DNA of 64,000 nt from Scalindua_A sp046757465 (lineage in GTDB: Bacteria; Planctomycetota; Brocadiia; Brocadiales; Scalinduaceae). How positions within the stretch are numbered: position 1 is the stretch's first letter; each line of letters opens with the position of its first letter. Shown here one piece after another: positions 43,851-54,000 of the stretch. The notes under the pieces were generated by a model, which was given only the letters and a program-made list of their open reading frames with translations, had not been told where the DNA came from and did not search any database. Made by a program: the position numbers and the translations under genes. The DNA lies in the NCBI GenBank assembly GCA_046757465.1, contig JBHHYH010000009.1, positions 1 to 64,000 of the forward strand, given 5' to 3'.

Positions 43851-44684
43851 TTACTTGGTCCTCTTTCGCTTCCGTATTATATATTTATTACTTAAAGCCT
43901 TTCTCCTTCTTGTTTTTCCACCCTTTGCTAACAAACCTGTTGGTGAGCAAGGATGTCTTCCTCCATGACTTCGACCTTCCCCACCACCCAGCGGATGAGC
44001 AACGGGATTCATTGCAACGCCTCTCACATGAGGCCTACGCCCCATCCACCTTTTTCTTCCTGCCTTACCAATTTTACAGCTTGAATGCTCTGCATTGCCA
44101 ACCTGTCCTATAGTCGCCTTGCACTCATGAAAAATCTTGCGGATTTCACCAGATGGTAGGACTACTTGTGCATAATTACCTTCTTTAGCTAAAGTACGCG
44201 CAACACTACCTGCCGACTTAACAATTTTTCCCCCTTCTCCAGCTTTCAGTTCGATGTTATGTACATCCATTCCTAAAGGTATATTTTTAAGAGGCATACA
44301 ATTACCAATTTTAGGTTCAACTTTCTCACTAGAGACAATATATTGCCCCACAGCTAAACCAGCAGGAGCCAATATGTATCGCTTTTCTCCATCTGCATAA
44401 TGTAATAATGCAATGTTGGCAGAACGATTTGGATCGTATTCAATACTTGCTACCTTTGCCGCAATATCGAGTTTAGTCCTCTTAAAGTCAATTACCCTAT
44501 ATTTCCTTTTACTTCCACCACCTCTATGCCTGGCAGTAATCTTGCCTTCATTGTTTCTTCCACCAGTTTTTTTTAAGGGTTCCAATAAGCTTTTTTCGGG
44601 GATTGTAGTGGTTATTTCTGAAAAATCAGAAACGCTCGCAAATCGCCTTCCATTTGTAGTAGGTTTATAACGCTTAACACCCAT
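43851..44684 (-). CDS. rplB: 50S ribosomal protein L2
   Basis: A 277-residue L2, essential for subunit association and peptidyl transfer. Visible are RNNEGKITARHRGGGSKRKYR, GRKRWMGRRPHVRGVAMNPVAHPLGGGEGRS (with the conserved His of the peptidyl transferase region) and the C-terminal RRRKALSNKYIIRKRK. It lies 31 bases after rplW. Confidence 0.97.
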   Translation of the reverse strand: MGVKRYKPTTNGRRFASVSDFSEITTTIPEKSLLEPLKKTGGRNNEGKITARHRGGGSKRKYRVIDFKRTKLDIAAKVASIEYDPNRSANIALLHYADGEKRYILAPAGLAVGQYIVSSEKVEPKIGNCMPLKNIPLGMDVHNIELKAGEGGKIVKSAGSVARTLAKEGNYAQVVLPSGEIRKIFHECKATIGQVGNAEHSSCKIGKAGRKRWMGRRPHVRGVAMNPVAHPLGGGEGRSHGGRHPCSPTGLLAKGGKTRRRKALSNKYIIRKRKRTK

Positions 44685-44715
44685 TTAAATCACACTTTCT
44701 AATCACATAACTATG

Positions 44716-44997
44716 TTAGTAACCAAGGTCTATTCTATCTCCCTCTTTCAAGGTTACTACTGCCTTTTTCCATCTGCTCGTTTTATATACCTTATTTCTG
44801 TATTTTCGCTTTTTTCCACCCCTGTTCATTGTCCTAACGTTTAAAATCTTCACGTCAAAGAGTTTTTCAATTGCTTCTTTTATTTGAATTTTGTTTGCTT
44901 TTTTGTCTACCCTAAAATGATACGAATTTGTTAAATCTCTATCCCCAACGCTTTTTTCCGAGTGTAAAGGCTTCTTTATAATTTGATAATAATCCAT
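44716..44997 (-). CDS. rplW: 50S ribosomal protein L23
   Basis: A 93-residue L23, located at the exit tunnel where trigger factor and SRP dock. The core has KPLHSEKSVGDRDLTNSYHFRVDKKANKIQIKEAIEKLF and the basic loop KKRKYRNKVYKTSRWKKAVVTL. It lies between rplD and rplB. Confidence 0.96.
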   Translation of the reverse strand: MDYYQIIKKPLHSEKSVGDRDLTNSYHFRVDKKANKIQIKEAIEKLFDVKILNVRTMNRGGKKRKYRNKVYKTSRWKKAVVTLKEGDRIDLGY

Positions 44998-45044
44998 AAC
45001 GGTCTTTAGAATGTAATGATGGAATAAGCTTTTTTATCCTTATT

Positions 45045-45671
45045 TCAGTCTACTTGTTCATACTTAAGGTTGTCCAATGCATCTTTAGTTATTAATAACA
45101 TTTTGTGTCTAACCACATCATAAGCATTTAAGTCCGAAGCAATCTTAACCATCAAGTTGTAAATGTTCCTAGAGGATTTCCATATTATTTCATCTTTATT
45201 TGGTATTACAATAAGACAACTATCTTTTATTCCCAGGGACTCCAATAAATTTGCCATTCTTTTTGTACTCGGACAATCAAACTCCAATTTATTAATTAGA
45301 ACCACTTCATTATCTTTTAATTTGGCCAATATAGCAGAATACAAGGCGACTTTTTTTGCTTTTCGCGGAATTGAATAAGAATAATCTCTTGGTTGCGGCC
45401 CAAAAATAGCGCCTCCCCCCCTCCACAGCGGTGAACGCACAGTTCCCGCTCTTGCTCTCCCTGTATGCTTCTGGGCCCATGGCTTTTTGCCTCCACCACT
45501 AATCTTTCCTCTAGTCTTTGTAGATGCCGTACCATGCCTACGATTCGATTCGTACATAATTATTGCGTCTCTCAAAAGTACCTTATGAACTTTACCCCCA
45601 AAGCTTTCCTCAGATAAAGATACCTTTTCTAACAAACTGCCATTACCATCAAACATTGGAACTTCTAACAT
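45045..45671 (-). CDS. rplD: 50S ribosomal protein L4
   Basis: A 208-residue L4. The long loop reaching the exit tunnel is STKTRGKISGGGKKPWAQKHTGRARAGTVRSPLWRGGG, and the globular part ends VVRHKMLLITKDALD. In E. coli L4 represses the S10 operon. It starts two bases after the rplC stop, so the two genes are very tightly coupled. Confidence 0.96.
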   Translation of the reverse strand: MLEVPMFDGNGSLLEKVSLSEESFGGKVHKVLLRDAIIMYESNRRHGTASTKTRGKISGGGKKPWAQKHTGRARAGTVRSPLWRGGGAIFGPQPRDYSYSIPRKAKKVALYSAILAKLKDNEVVLINKLEFDCPSTKRMANLLESLGIKDSCLIVIPNKDEIIWKSSRNIYNLMVKIASDLNAYDVVRHKMLLITKDALDNLKYEQVD

Positions 45672-45673
45672 AA

Positions 45674-46309
45674 TTAATAATACTTACTCTTTCGTATAAT
45701 TATATATCCACCATTTGGACCAGGTATTGCACCCCTAATAACCAGTAAATTTTTGCTCTTATCTATCTTAACGACATCAAGATTTCTTACTGTGGTTCTT
45801 ACACCACCCATCCTTCCTGCCATTTTTTTCCCCTTAAGCACGCGTCCAGGATCAGTACCCGCACCAATAGAACCAGAAGTTCTGTGCCTAGTAGAACCAT
45901 GCGCGGCAGGCCCTCCTCTGAACCCCCATCTCTTAACAACACCAGCAAAACCTCTACCCTTACTGGTGCCAGTAACGTCAACCTTTTCCACACCCTCGAA
46001 AATATCAACGGTCAAACTTTGTCCAAGTTGATATTCAGTATCTGCATCATCACGAATTTCTCTTACCCACTTTTTTGAATTTGTCTTTGCTTTTAAGCAA
46101 TGTCCTGTTTCGGCCTTAGTTGCTCTTTTCTTTTTTCTATCTTCAAATCCAATTTGGATAGCTGAATACCCATCTTTTTCCTGGTCTTTTATTTGTAAAA
46201 TATTACATGGACCAGCCTGGACCAAAGTTGCAGGAATTACCTCACCTTGATCATTATACAATTGAGTCATACCCAATTTTTTACCCAATAGTCCGACTGA
46301 CATATACAC
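45674..46309 (-). CDS. rplC: 50S ribosomal protein L3
   Basis: A 211-residue L3 reaching the peptidyl transferase centre. It has the signature KGRGFAGVVKRWGFRGGPAAHGSTRHRTSGSIGAG and the start VGLLGKKLGMTQLYNDQGE. Two ATG codons (46309 and two codons later) are possible. It follows rpsJ by 57 bases. Confidence 0.97.
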   Translation of the reverse strand: MYMSVGLLGKKLGMTQLYNDQGEVIPATLVQAGPCNILQIKDQEKDGYSAIQIGFEDRKKKRATKAETGHCLKAKTNSKKWVREIRDDADTEYQLGQSLTVDIFEGVEKVDVTGTSKGRGFAGVVKRWGFRGGPAAHGSTRHRTSGSIGAGTDPGRVLKGKKMAGRMGGVRTTVRNLDVVKIDKSKNLLVIRGAIPGPNGGYIIIRKSKYY

Positions 46310-46366
46310 TACCTTATAGATATTTAATCAAAAAATTATGTTCCTACATAACACCTAACACTCAAC

Positions 46367-46684
46367 TCAAGCTTTTATTTTTACTTCTATTCCAGCTGGC
46401 ATATTTAGTTTATTCAAGGCATCAACGGTTTTTGCTGTCGGTTCAATAATATCTATTATCCGTTTGTGCGTTCTTATCTCGAACTGCTCCCTAGATTTTT
46501 TATCAACGTGCGGTGATCGAAGCACTGTATACCTTTCCATACGTGTTGGTAAAGGTATTGGCCCGGATACTTTTGCTCCGGTGCGCTTCGCAGTCTCCAC
46601 TATATCGGCAGCTGACTGATCAAGTATTCTATGATCATAAGCTTCCATCCGAATCCTAATTTTAAAGTCCACTTCGTTTGCCAT
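46367..46684 (-). CDS. rpsJ: 30S ribosomal protein S10
   Basis: A 105-residue S10, also known as the NusE antitermination factor. It has RIRMEAYDHRILDQSAADIVETAKRTGAKVSGPIPLPT and RTHKRIIDIIEP, both family hallmarks. The gene starts 13 bases after the second tuf gene, so S10 is here physically joined to the str operon. Confidence 0.97.
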   Translation of the reverse strand: MANEVDFKIRIRMEAYDHRILDQSAADIVETAKRTGAKVSGPIPLPTRMERYTVLRSPHVDKKSREQFEIRTHKRIIDIIEPTAKTVDALNKLNMPAGIEVKIKA

Positions 46685-46697
46685 AGTTCAAACAATA

Positions 46698-47900
46698 CTA
46701 CGCAATAATCTTGGTAACAACACCTGCTCCTACCGTCTTCCCCCCCTCTCTTATCGCAAACCTTAACTCCTGCTCCATCGCTATCGGCGTTACCAACTCT
46801 ATCTCAAACTTCGCATTGTCTCCAGGCATTACCATCTCCGCCCCTCCCAACAACGTCACCACCCCTGTAACATCAGTCGTCCGAAAGTAAAACTGCGGCC
46901 TGTATCCATTAAAAAACGGCGTATGCCTACCACCTTCCTCCTTCGTCAATATGTATGCCTCAGCCTCAAACTTGGTATGCGGCGTTATACTCTTGGGCAA
47001 TGCCAACACCTGCCCTCGCTCCAAATCGTCTTTCTCCACCCCCCTCAACAATACCCCAACATTATCTCCCGCCTGACCCTGATCCAACGTCTTGTTAAAC
47101 ATCTCCACTCCTGTAACCACCGTCTTTCTTATCTCTTCCGTCATCCCTACCACCTCTACCTCATCTCCCACTTTCACAATACCTCGCTCCACTCGCCCAG
47201 TCCCTACCGTACCTCTCCCCTTTATACTAAACACATCTTCTATAGACATCAAAAATGGCTTGTCTATCTCACGCACTGGTTCAGGGATGTAGTTATCCAA
47301 CGAATCCATCAGTTCATGTATGGGACCACAATTCTCACACTCCTTCTTACCACATCCACACTCTGACGCCTTCAACGCTGAACCTTTTACCACCGGTATA
47401 TCATCACCAGGAAATTCGTATTTACTCAACAACTCTCTAACTTCCAACTCCACCAGCTCTAACAGCTCTTTATCTTCCAATTGGTCCACCTTATTTATAA
47501 ATACCGTTATCCTCGGCACACCCACCTGTCTTGCAAGCAGTATATGTTCTCGGGTCTGTGGCATCGGACCATCCGGCGCACTTACCACCAATATCGCACC
47601 ATCCATCTGCGCCGCACCCGTTATCATATTCTTCACATAATCAGCATGGCCAGGACAATCCACATGCGCATAATGCCTTTTATCCGTCTCATATTCCACA
47701 TGTGCTATCGCTATCGTTATTCCTCGCTCCCTCTCCTCCGGCGCCTTGTCTATTGAATCAAATGCCCTCTCCGTGGCTAGCCCCTTCTTCGATAGTATAT
47801 GTGTTATCACTGACGTCAACGTCGTCTTACCATGATCCACATGACCTATCGTTCCAACATTCACATGCGTCTTCGTCCTCTTAAATACCTCTTTGGCCAT
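46698..47900 (-). CDS. tuf: Elongation factor Tu (copy 2, str operon)
   Basis: A 400-residue EF-Tu that delivers aminoacyl-tRNA. G motifs: GHVDHGKTT (19-27), DCPGH (81-85) and NKVD (136-139). Residues 181-191 hold an insertion with four cysteines, C181-x-C183-x4-C188-x2-C191, absent from E. coli EF-Tu and perhaps a metal site. The protein is identical to that of the other copy at 62627-63829. The DNA differs at only four positions that I can find, all within 50-70 bases of a gene end (46716, 46725, 47835, 47853). Codons in this gene favour G at the third position, unlike fusA and the ribosomal genes beside it. Confidence 0.97.
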   Translation of the reverse strand: MAKEVFKRTKTHVNVGTIGHVDHGKTTLTSVITHILSKKGLATERAFDSIDKAPEERERGITIAIAHVEYETDKRHYAHVDCPGHADYVKNMITGAAQMDGAILVVSAPDGPMPQTREHILLARQVGVPRITVFINKVDQLEDKELLELVELEVRELLSKYEFPGDDIPVVKGSALKASECGCGKKECENCGPIHELMDSLDNYIPEPVREIDKPFLMSIEDVFSIKGRGTVGTGRVERGIVKVGDEVEVVGMTEEIRKTVVTGVEMFNKTLDQGQAGDNVGVLLRGVEKDDLERGQVLALPKSITPHTKFEAEAYILTKEEGGRHTPFFNGYRPQFYFRTTDVTGVVTLLGGAEMVMPGDNAKFEIELVTPIAMEQELRFAIREGGKTVGAGVVTKIIA

Positions 47901-47941
47901 TTTCCCCTTCCTCCAGAGATAATTTTAAAGATTCATTTGAA

Positions 47942-50008
47942 TTATGTCACACTACTGCTAACTTTTACTGGTGCAGGCCTATATTCCAAAGGTTCCACGG
48001 TATATGTACCCCTTCCTTGAGTGATAGATCTTAAAGTAGTTGCATAACCGAAAGTCTCTGCCAAAGGAATATTTCCTTTAATTACTCTCAAGTCTTCCAT
48101 TGTAATCAATTCGTCAATACCAGCTCTACGGCTATGCAATTCACTGAGTACGTCACCAAGATAATTCTCCGGAACCGTAATTTCAATACGCATTATTGGT
48201 TCTAGTAAAACAGCCTTAGCCATTTCCACACCTTTTTTTAAGGCAATACTTGCAGCACTATAGAAAGCAAGATCTGATGAATCTACTTGATGCATAGAAC
48301 CGTCTACCAAAGTCACTTTTACATTTATAAGGGGATAACCGCCAGACACCCCACTTCCCGCTGTATCTCTAATGCCTTTTTCTACAGCTCTTATGTATTG
48401 TTTCGAAATCGCTCCACCAACTATCTTATCTTCGAACTCAACTGCTTTTTCACCTGCGTATGGTTCCAGTTTTATTTCTACGTGACCATACTGCCCGTGT
48501 CCGCCAGTTTGTTTTATAAATTTCCCTTCAACTTCAACTTCACGTTTCACTGTTTCCCTATACGATACTCTTGGAGCGCCAACGTTTGCATTTATTTTAT
48601 ACTCACTTAGCATTCTATTCTTCAGGACCTCAAGATGCAATTCTCCCATTCCGGAGATGATTAACTGTCCTGCCTCACCATTCGTATGAACTTTAAATGT
48701 TGGGTCTTCCTTTGACAGTTTAGACAGAACAAATGCTAATTTTTCTTTTTCTGTCTCCGTCTTTGGTTCTATAGCCATTGAAATAACCGTCTCTGGAAAA
48801 TCAATTTTTTCTAAAACTATTGGGTTTTTTTCGTCACACAACGTGTCGCCAGTAACAGTAGATTTGAAACCTACGACGGCTACAATATCTCCGGCTGAAG
48901 TGCTATCTAATTGTTCACGATTCTTGGCATGCATACTATAAATACGGCTCACCAACTCTTTCTTATTGATCCTAGGATTATAAAGCCTCTGCCCTGTCTT
49001 CACCTTACCAGAATAAACACGAATAAAAGTAAGATCACCGTGTTTATCTGAGGCGATCTTGAAAGCTAAGGCACTTAGAGGTTCTGTCTCTAAAGGCCCT
49101 CTTTGTACAATTGCATCATCATCTTTGGGATGAGTCCCTTTTACTGGTGGGATATCAAGAGGTGATGGTAAATAATAACACACTCCGTCCAATAATTGTT
49201 GTATCCCTTTGTTTTTAAAGGCTGCACCACATAAGACAGGTATCAAATTCGCCTTTACAGTTCCCTCTCGAAGAGCTTTTTTAATATCTCCTTCAGTAAT
49301 TGTACTTTCATTCAAATATTTATCCATAAACCAGTCTACTTTTTCAGCAATACTTTCAATCATCATCTCTCTATGTGTTTTCGCTTCCTCCAACATATCA
49401 TCAGGTATATCACATTCCTCAAACTTCGCACCGGAAGTATCATCTTTGTTGTCAAAGACTACAGCTTTCATCTTTACTAAATCTATGATACCTTTAAAAT
49501 TTTCCTCTTTGCCGAGCGGTAATTGAACCGGAACAGCATTTTTATTCAATTTTTCCCTGATTTCATTAAATACTTTCATGAAATCAGAACCTATTCGATC
49601 CATTTTATTGACAAAGCAAATTCGTGGAACTTTGTACTTATCTGCCTGTCTCCATACGGTTTCTGATTGTGCTTCAACACCACCAACTCCACAAAAAACG
49701 CAAATTGCCCCATCTAAGACCCTTAGAGACCTTTCAACTTCCATTGTAAAGTCCACATGTCCTGGTGTATCTATTACGTTTATCTGAAAATCTTTCCAGA
49801 AACATGTAGTTGCCGCTGCCGTTATAGTTATACCGCGTTTTTGTTCCTCTTCCATCCAATCCATTATCGCAGTACCTTCGTGAACTTCACCTAATTTAAA
49901 ACTCTTACCGGTATAAAAGAGTATACGTTCGGTTACGGTTGTTTTCCCTGCGTCAATATGAGCAGCGATTCCTATATTTCTAAGATTTACAAGCTTTTCT
50001 TTTTTCAT
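47942..50008 (-). CDS. fusA: Elongation factor G
   Basis: A 688-residue five-domain EF-G that drives translocation. G1 AHIDAGKTT is at 16-24, with DTPGHVDFT and NKMD following; domain IV contains RETV and GGHGQYGHV-type sequence, and domain V has the EPIMRIEITVPENYLG stretch. The gene lies between rpsG and the second tuf, as in the E. coli str operon. A structured intergenic region of 117 bases precedes it. Confidence 0.97.
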   Translation of the reverse strand: MKKEKLVNLRNIGIAAHIDAGKTTVTERILFYTGKSFKLGEVHEGTAIMDWMEEEQKRGITITAAATTCFWKDFQINVIDTPGHVDFTMEVERSLRVLDGAICVFCGVGGVEAQSETVWRQADKYKVPRICFVNKMDRIGSDFMKVFNEIREKLNKNAVPVQLPLGKEENFKGIIDLVKMKAVVFDNKDDTSGAKFEECDIPDDMLEEAKTHREMMIESIAEKVDWFMDKYLNESTITEGDIKKALREGTVKANLIPVLCGAAFKNKGIQQLLDGVCYYLPSPLDIPPVKGTHPKDDDAIVQRGPLETEPLSALAFKIASDKHGDLTFIRVYSGKVKTGQRLYNPRINKKELVSRIYSMHAKNREQLDSTSAGDIVAVVGFKSTVTGDTLCDEKNPIVLEKIDFPETVISMAIEPKTETEKEKLAFVLSKLSKEDPTFKVHTNGEAGQLIISGMGELHLEVLKNRMLSEYKINANVGAPRVSYRETVKREVEVEGKFIKQTGGHGQYGHVEIKLEPYAGEKAVEFEDKIVGGAISKQYIRAVEKGIRDTAGSGVSGGYPLINVKVTLVDGSMHQVDSSDLAFYSAASIALKKGVEMAKAVLLEPIMRIEITVPENYLGDVLSELHSRRAGIDELITMEDLRVIKGNIPLAETFGYATTLRSITQGRGTYTVEPLEYRPAPVKVSSSVT

Positions 50009-50029
50009 AACTTATATAATTAATATTTA

Positions 50030-50124
50030 CCCCGTTAGAAATATTCTCTCCAACTTGGTAAAAACAATTCCCTTCTTTACTCTCAGGAAGGATGAGGTAA
50101 AAAGCCTCATCCTTTCTAACGGGG
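50030..50124 (-). promoter_or_regulatory. Nested inverted repeats between rpsG and fusA
   Basis: A 12-bp outer repeat (50030-50041 with 50113-50124) encloses an inner 10-bp hairpin (50088-50097 with 50105-50114, loop of seven bases). The two share bases 50113-50114, so they could be alternative structures. On the - strand the element begins one base after the rpsG stop and ends 21 bases before the fusA start. It has no T tract and could be a translational control site or a processing signal in the mRNA. Confidence 0.5.
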
Positions 50125-50125
50125 T

Positions 50126-50599
50126 TTACCAAGCAAAATGCGCAAAGGCCTTATTTGCTTCCGCCATTTTATGAGTATTTTCCCGTTGTGTAATTGCAGC
50201 ACCCTGTTTCTTATACGCATTTGTTATTTCATCTGCCAAATTCAGATATGTTGCTTTGCCTTTTTTGCTTCTTACTGCGTTGAGAATCCATCTAATTGCC
50301 AATGATAACTGTCTTTTTCTTGACACCTCAATTGGAACCTGATAAGTTGCCCCTCCAACACGTTTAGACCTTACTTCAACTAACGGTTTAACGTTATTAA
50401 TAGCAGTCTCTAGTATTTCCAATGGTTCTTTATCAGAAAATCTTTCCTTTAATATATCCGCAGCTTGATAAAAAACCCCTTCTGCTACACTTTTCTTCCC
50501 TTTATGCATTAAACAATTAATAAACTTGGATACTAAAGTACTTCTATAACGTACATCTGGTTTCAGATATATCTCTGTGCTTCTATATTCCAGCGCCAC
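50126..50599 (-). CDS. rpsG: 30S ribosomal protein S7
   Basis: A 157-residue S7, which nucleates the 30S head and in E. coli represses the str operon. The signature LVSKFINCLMHKGKKSVAEGVFYQA is near the start, and EVRSKRVGGATYQVPIEV and RENTHKMAEANKAFAHFAW close the chain. It lies 40 bases after rpsL. Confidence 0.97.
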   Translation of the reverse strand: MALEYRSTEIYLKPDVRYRSTLVSKFINCLMHKGKKSVAEGVFYQAADILKERFSDKEPLEILETAINNVKPLVEVRSKRVGGATYQVPIEVSRKRQLSLAIRWILNAVRSKKGKATYLNLADEITNAYKKQGAAITQRENTHKMAEANKAFAHFAW

Positions 50600-50639
50600 T
50601 TATCTACCCCTTCATAAATATGCAATAAAAAACTAAATT

Positions 50640-51011
50640 CTACTTTGAACTTTTTGCTCCATACTTAGATCTACCCCGTTTTCTGCCTTCAACACCTGCA
50701 GTATCCAACTTACCGCGTATCATATGATATTTAACACCTGGAAGATCTGGAACACGTCCTCCCCTTATTAAGACAATTGAATGTTCTTGTAAATTGTGCC
50801 CTTCACCAGGTATATATGCTGTAACTTCCTTTCCATTCGTCAATCTTACTCTTGCAACCTTTCTTAAGGCAGAATTAGGTTTTTTTGGTGTCCGTGTCAT
50901 AACTTGAAGACAAACACCTTTTTTCTGAGGACATTCCCCCAAATCAACGCTTTTGCTTTTCTTTGAGATCTTTTTTCTTGCTTTTCTAACTAACTGATTT
51001 ATTGTTGGCAT
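50640..51011 (-). CDS. rpsL: 30S ribosomal protein S12
   Basis: A 123-residue S12 at the decoding centre. The streptomycin-region residues are in TPKKPNSALRKVARVRLTNG and VRGG-type GGRVPDLPGVKYHMIRGKLD, both wild-type in pattern. The chain ends RGRSKYGAKSSK. It starts 16 bases after the rpoC stop. Confidence 0.97.
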   Translation of the reverse strand: MPTINQLVRKARKKISKKSKSVDLGECPQKKGVCLQVMTRTPKKPNSALRKVARVRLTNGKEVTAYIPGEGHNLQEHSIVLIRGGRVPDLPGVKYHMIRGKLDTAGVEGRKRGRSKYGAKSSK

Positions 51012-51027
51012 CCGCGATCCCTTTAAT

Positions 51028-54000
51028 TTAATTAGTTAATGTTGATAACAGTCTTTCCTTTTCAACTTCTTTCTCATCAGAAGTCTCAACTTCAGCTCTT
51101 TTCATAGACAACATATGGTATGGTTTGTATCCAGTCCCTGTTGGAACTAAATGCCCAAGGATAACGTTCTCTTTCAGGCCTACAAGGGTGTCTCTACTTC
51201 CTTCTACTGCCGCTTTAGTCAGCACCTTAGTAGTCTCCTGGAAAGAGGCTGCTGATATAAAACTATCGGAGTGTATGGAAGCTTTAGTTATCCCCAATAA
51301 TAATGGTTTGGCAGTAGCAGGTTTATCACCCTTTTCCTTTATTTTTACGTTTATCTCTTGAAACTTGAATTTATCGATAATTGAACCCTGAAGCAACTTT
51401 GTATCATTCGATTCATCCACTTGCACTTTTCGCAACATCTGTGCAATAACTATCTCAATATGCTTATCATCAATAGGAACATTCTGTGAACGATAAACAT
51501 TTTGAACTTCTTTTAGCATATACTGTTGCAGTTCTTCCTCACCACAAATTCTTAAGATATCTTGAGGAATAAGAGGACCTTCAACCAATGGGTCTCCCGC
51601 TTTCACATGATCACCTCTATGCACTCTCAAATGTTTGCCACGAGGAACAAGGTGTTCTACTTCCATTCCAGATTCGCCTTTGACAATTATAGTCCTTTTA
51701 CCACGCCTCTTTTCACCAAGTTCAACTATACCATCTATTTCGCTCATTACTGCAGGGTCTTTCGGTCTTCTTGCTTCAAGAATCTCTGACACCCTAGGCA
51801 GTCCTCCTGTTATATCCTCGGTCCTCGTAATCTCTCTAGGTGTTTTAGCTAGAAGTGTACCAGCAACAACTCTTACTTTTTCTTCAACTTCTATATGTGC
51901 TTTCTCCGGTATTGGATAAAGTCCCTGGATTTTACCGCTGTTGTCTTCAATAATTACCTGAGGGTGAAGATCGCCTTTATGTTCGATAATAACTTTCCTT
52001 TTAATGCGCGTCACGGGGTCATATTCTTTTTGCATTGTTTTGTTTTCTATTATATCTTCAAAACGAACTTTACCTGCCATCTCTGCAAGAATTGGAGTCA
52101 TGTGAGGGTCCCACTTAATGATTGTTCTATTCAAGCTAACTTTTTCACCTTCTTTTACTAAAACCGTCGCACCAAGAGGCACTGCGTGTTTCTCAATTTG
52201 CCTGTCTTTCTCATCAACAGTGAGAATTTCTCCTTTTCCATTTAACGCCATATTTTCTCCGTGTGGATTCTCTACTACGTTTAGATTATTATATTTGACC
52301 CTACCTACCCTCTTAACTCTTATTTCTGACTCTTCAATTGATCGGGTTGCTGTCCCACCAATATGAAAGGTTTTCATAGTCAACTGGGTACCAGGTTCAC
52401 CTATTGACTGTGCTGCAATGATTCCTACAGATGTACCTTCTTCTACCAATTCTCCTTTAGAGCGATCCATTCCATAACATTTAGCACACAAACCTAGTGG
52501 CATTTCGCATGTTAGTGAAGAACGTACACGAATTTTTTCAAACCCTAAAGCTTCTATCTTCTTAGCTTTTTCTTCTGTAATTAGCTCATTTTCCTTAACG
52601 ATTTTTTCATCCTTAACCAAATCCACGATGTTGTTTAGAGATGTTCTACCTGCTACTACTTTGGAGAGAGGAACCTCAATGCGATCTCCTCTATAAATGG
52701 CACTTTTACTAATTCCATTAACTGTTCCACAGTCATAACCTGTAACAATAACATTTTGCGCAACGTCTGCGAGTTTTCTAGTTAAATATCCAGAATCTGC
52801 TGTTTTCAATGCTGTATCGGCTAATCCTTTTCGTGCACCATGAGTTGAGCTGAAATATTCCAATACACTTAATCCTTCTCTAAAGTTCGCTTTAATTGGT
52901 GTTTCAATTATCTTACCTGACGGTTTGGCCATTAAACCTCTCATGCCCGCAAGTTGCCTCAACTGCTGGGTACTTCCTCTAGCGCCTGATGCAGACATTA
53001 GAAATACAGGATTTAAGTATGGTTTGTCACCCCTGGTATCATGTTTGAGTTCATCAATCATTTCCTCTGCCACTTTTTCCCCAGCGTATGTCCAAGTATC
53101 TATTACCTGGTTGTACCTTTCACCTTCAGTGATTATGCCTTTGTGGTACAACTTTTGTATCTTTTCTACTTCTTTTTGTGTTTTCTCTAAGATTTGTGCT
53201 TTTTTCTTTGGCATTTTTAAATCCATTATTGAAAGAGAAAGTCCAGCCTTAGTACACTCTTTAAACCCCATTTCCTTGATCTGGTCTAACAGTGAAATAG
53301 TCTTTCCTCTACCCAAAATCTTATAGCAATCCTGGATAATTCCATTTATTGACTTATGATCAAGTGGATAATTGTAAAAAGGCAGTTCAGAAGGTAGAAC
53401 TTCATTAAAAATAACACGACCAACAGTAGTAGTGCATAATCCATTCTTAGGCTGTTCGCCTTTGTCACCCATAATAGTTTTATTCGGAGCCAATCTGAGT
53501 TTTATTTGAGTATGAATACCTATCTTCTTTTCCGCATAAGCCATTAATACTTCATCAAGATTACTAAAACTTCTTAGTTTCTTTTCTCCCTCATTTTTAT
53601 CTATCAATATAGTCAAATAGTAACAGCCCAATACTATATCTTGTGAAGGAGTAATTATTGGTTCACCTGAAGCAGGGGAAAAAATATTATTAACAGACAA
53701 CATCAGGGTCCTTGCTTCGATCTGAGCTTCAATAGAAAGAGGCAAATGAACAGCCATCTGGTCCCCATCAAAATCAGCATTGAACCCACGACATACTAGT
53801 GGATGAAGTTTAATTGCATTACCTTCTACAAGAATGGGTTCAAATGCTTGAATCCCCATTCGATGTAACGTTGGAGCTCTGTTGAGCAGAACCAGATGTT
53901 TACGTACTACATCATCAAGAATGTCCCAAACTGCCTCTTCTTGCCTTATCAACATCTTTTTTGCACTTTTTATCGTATCTGCTAATCTTATTTCCCTCAA

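Noticed and set aside
46923..47366. Long antisense frames in both tuf genes
   Set aside because: They occur identically in both copies only because the genes are identical, and arise from the biased codon pattern; no start signals or family similarity.
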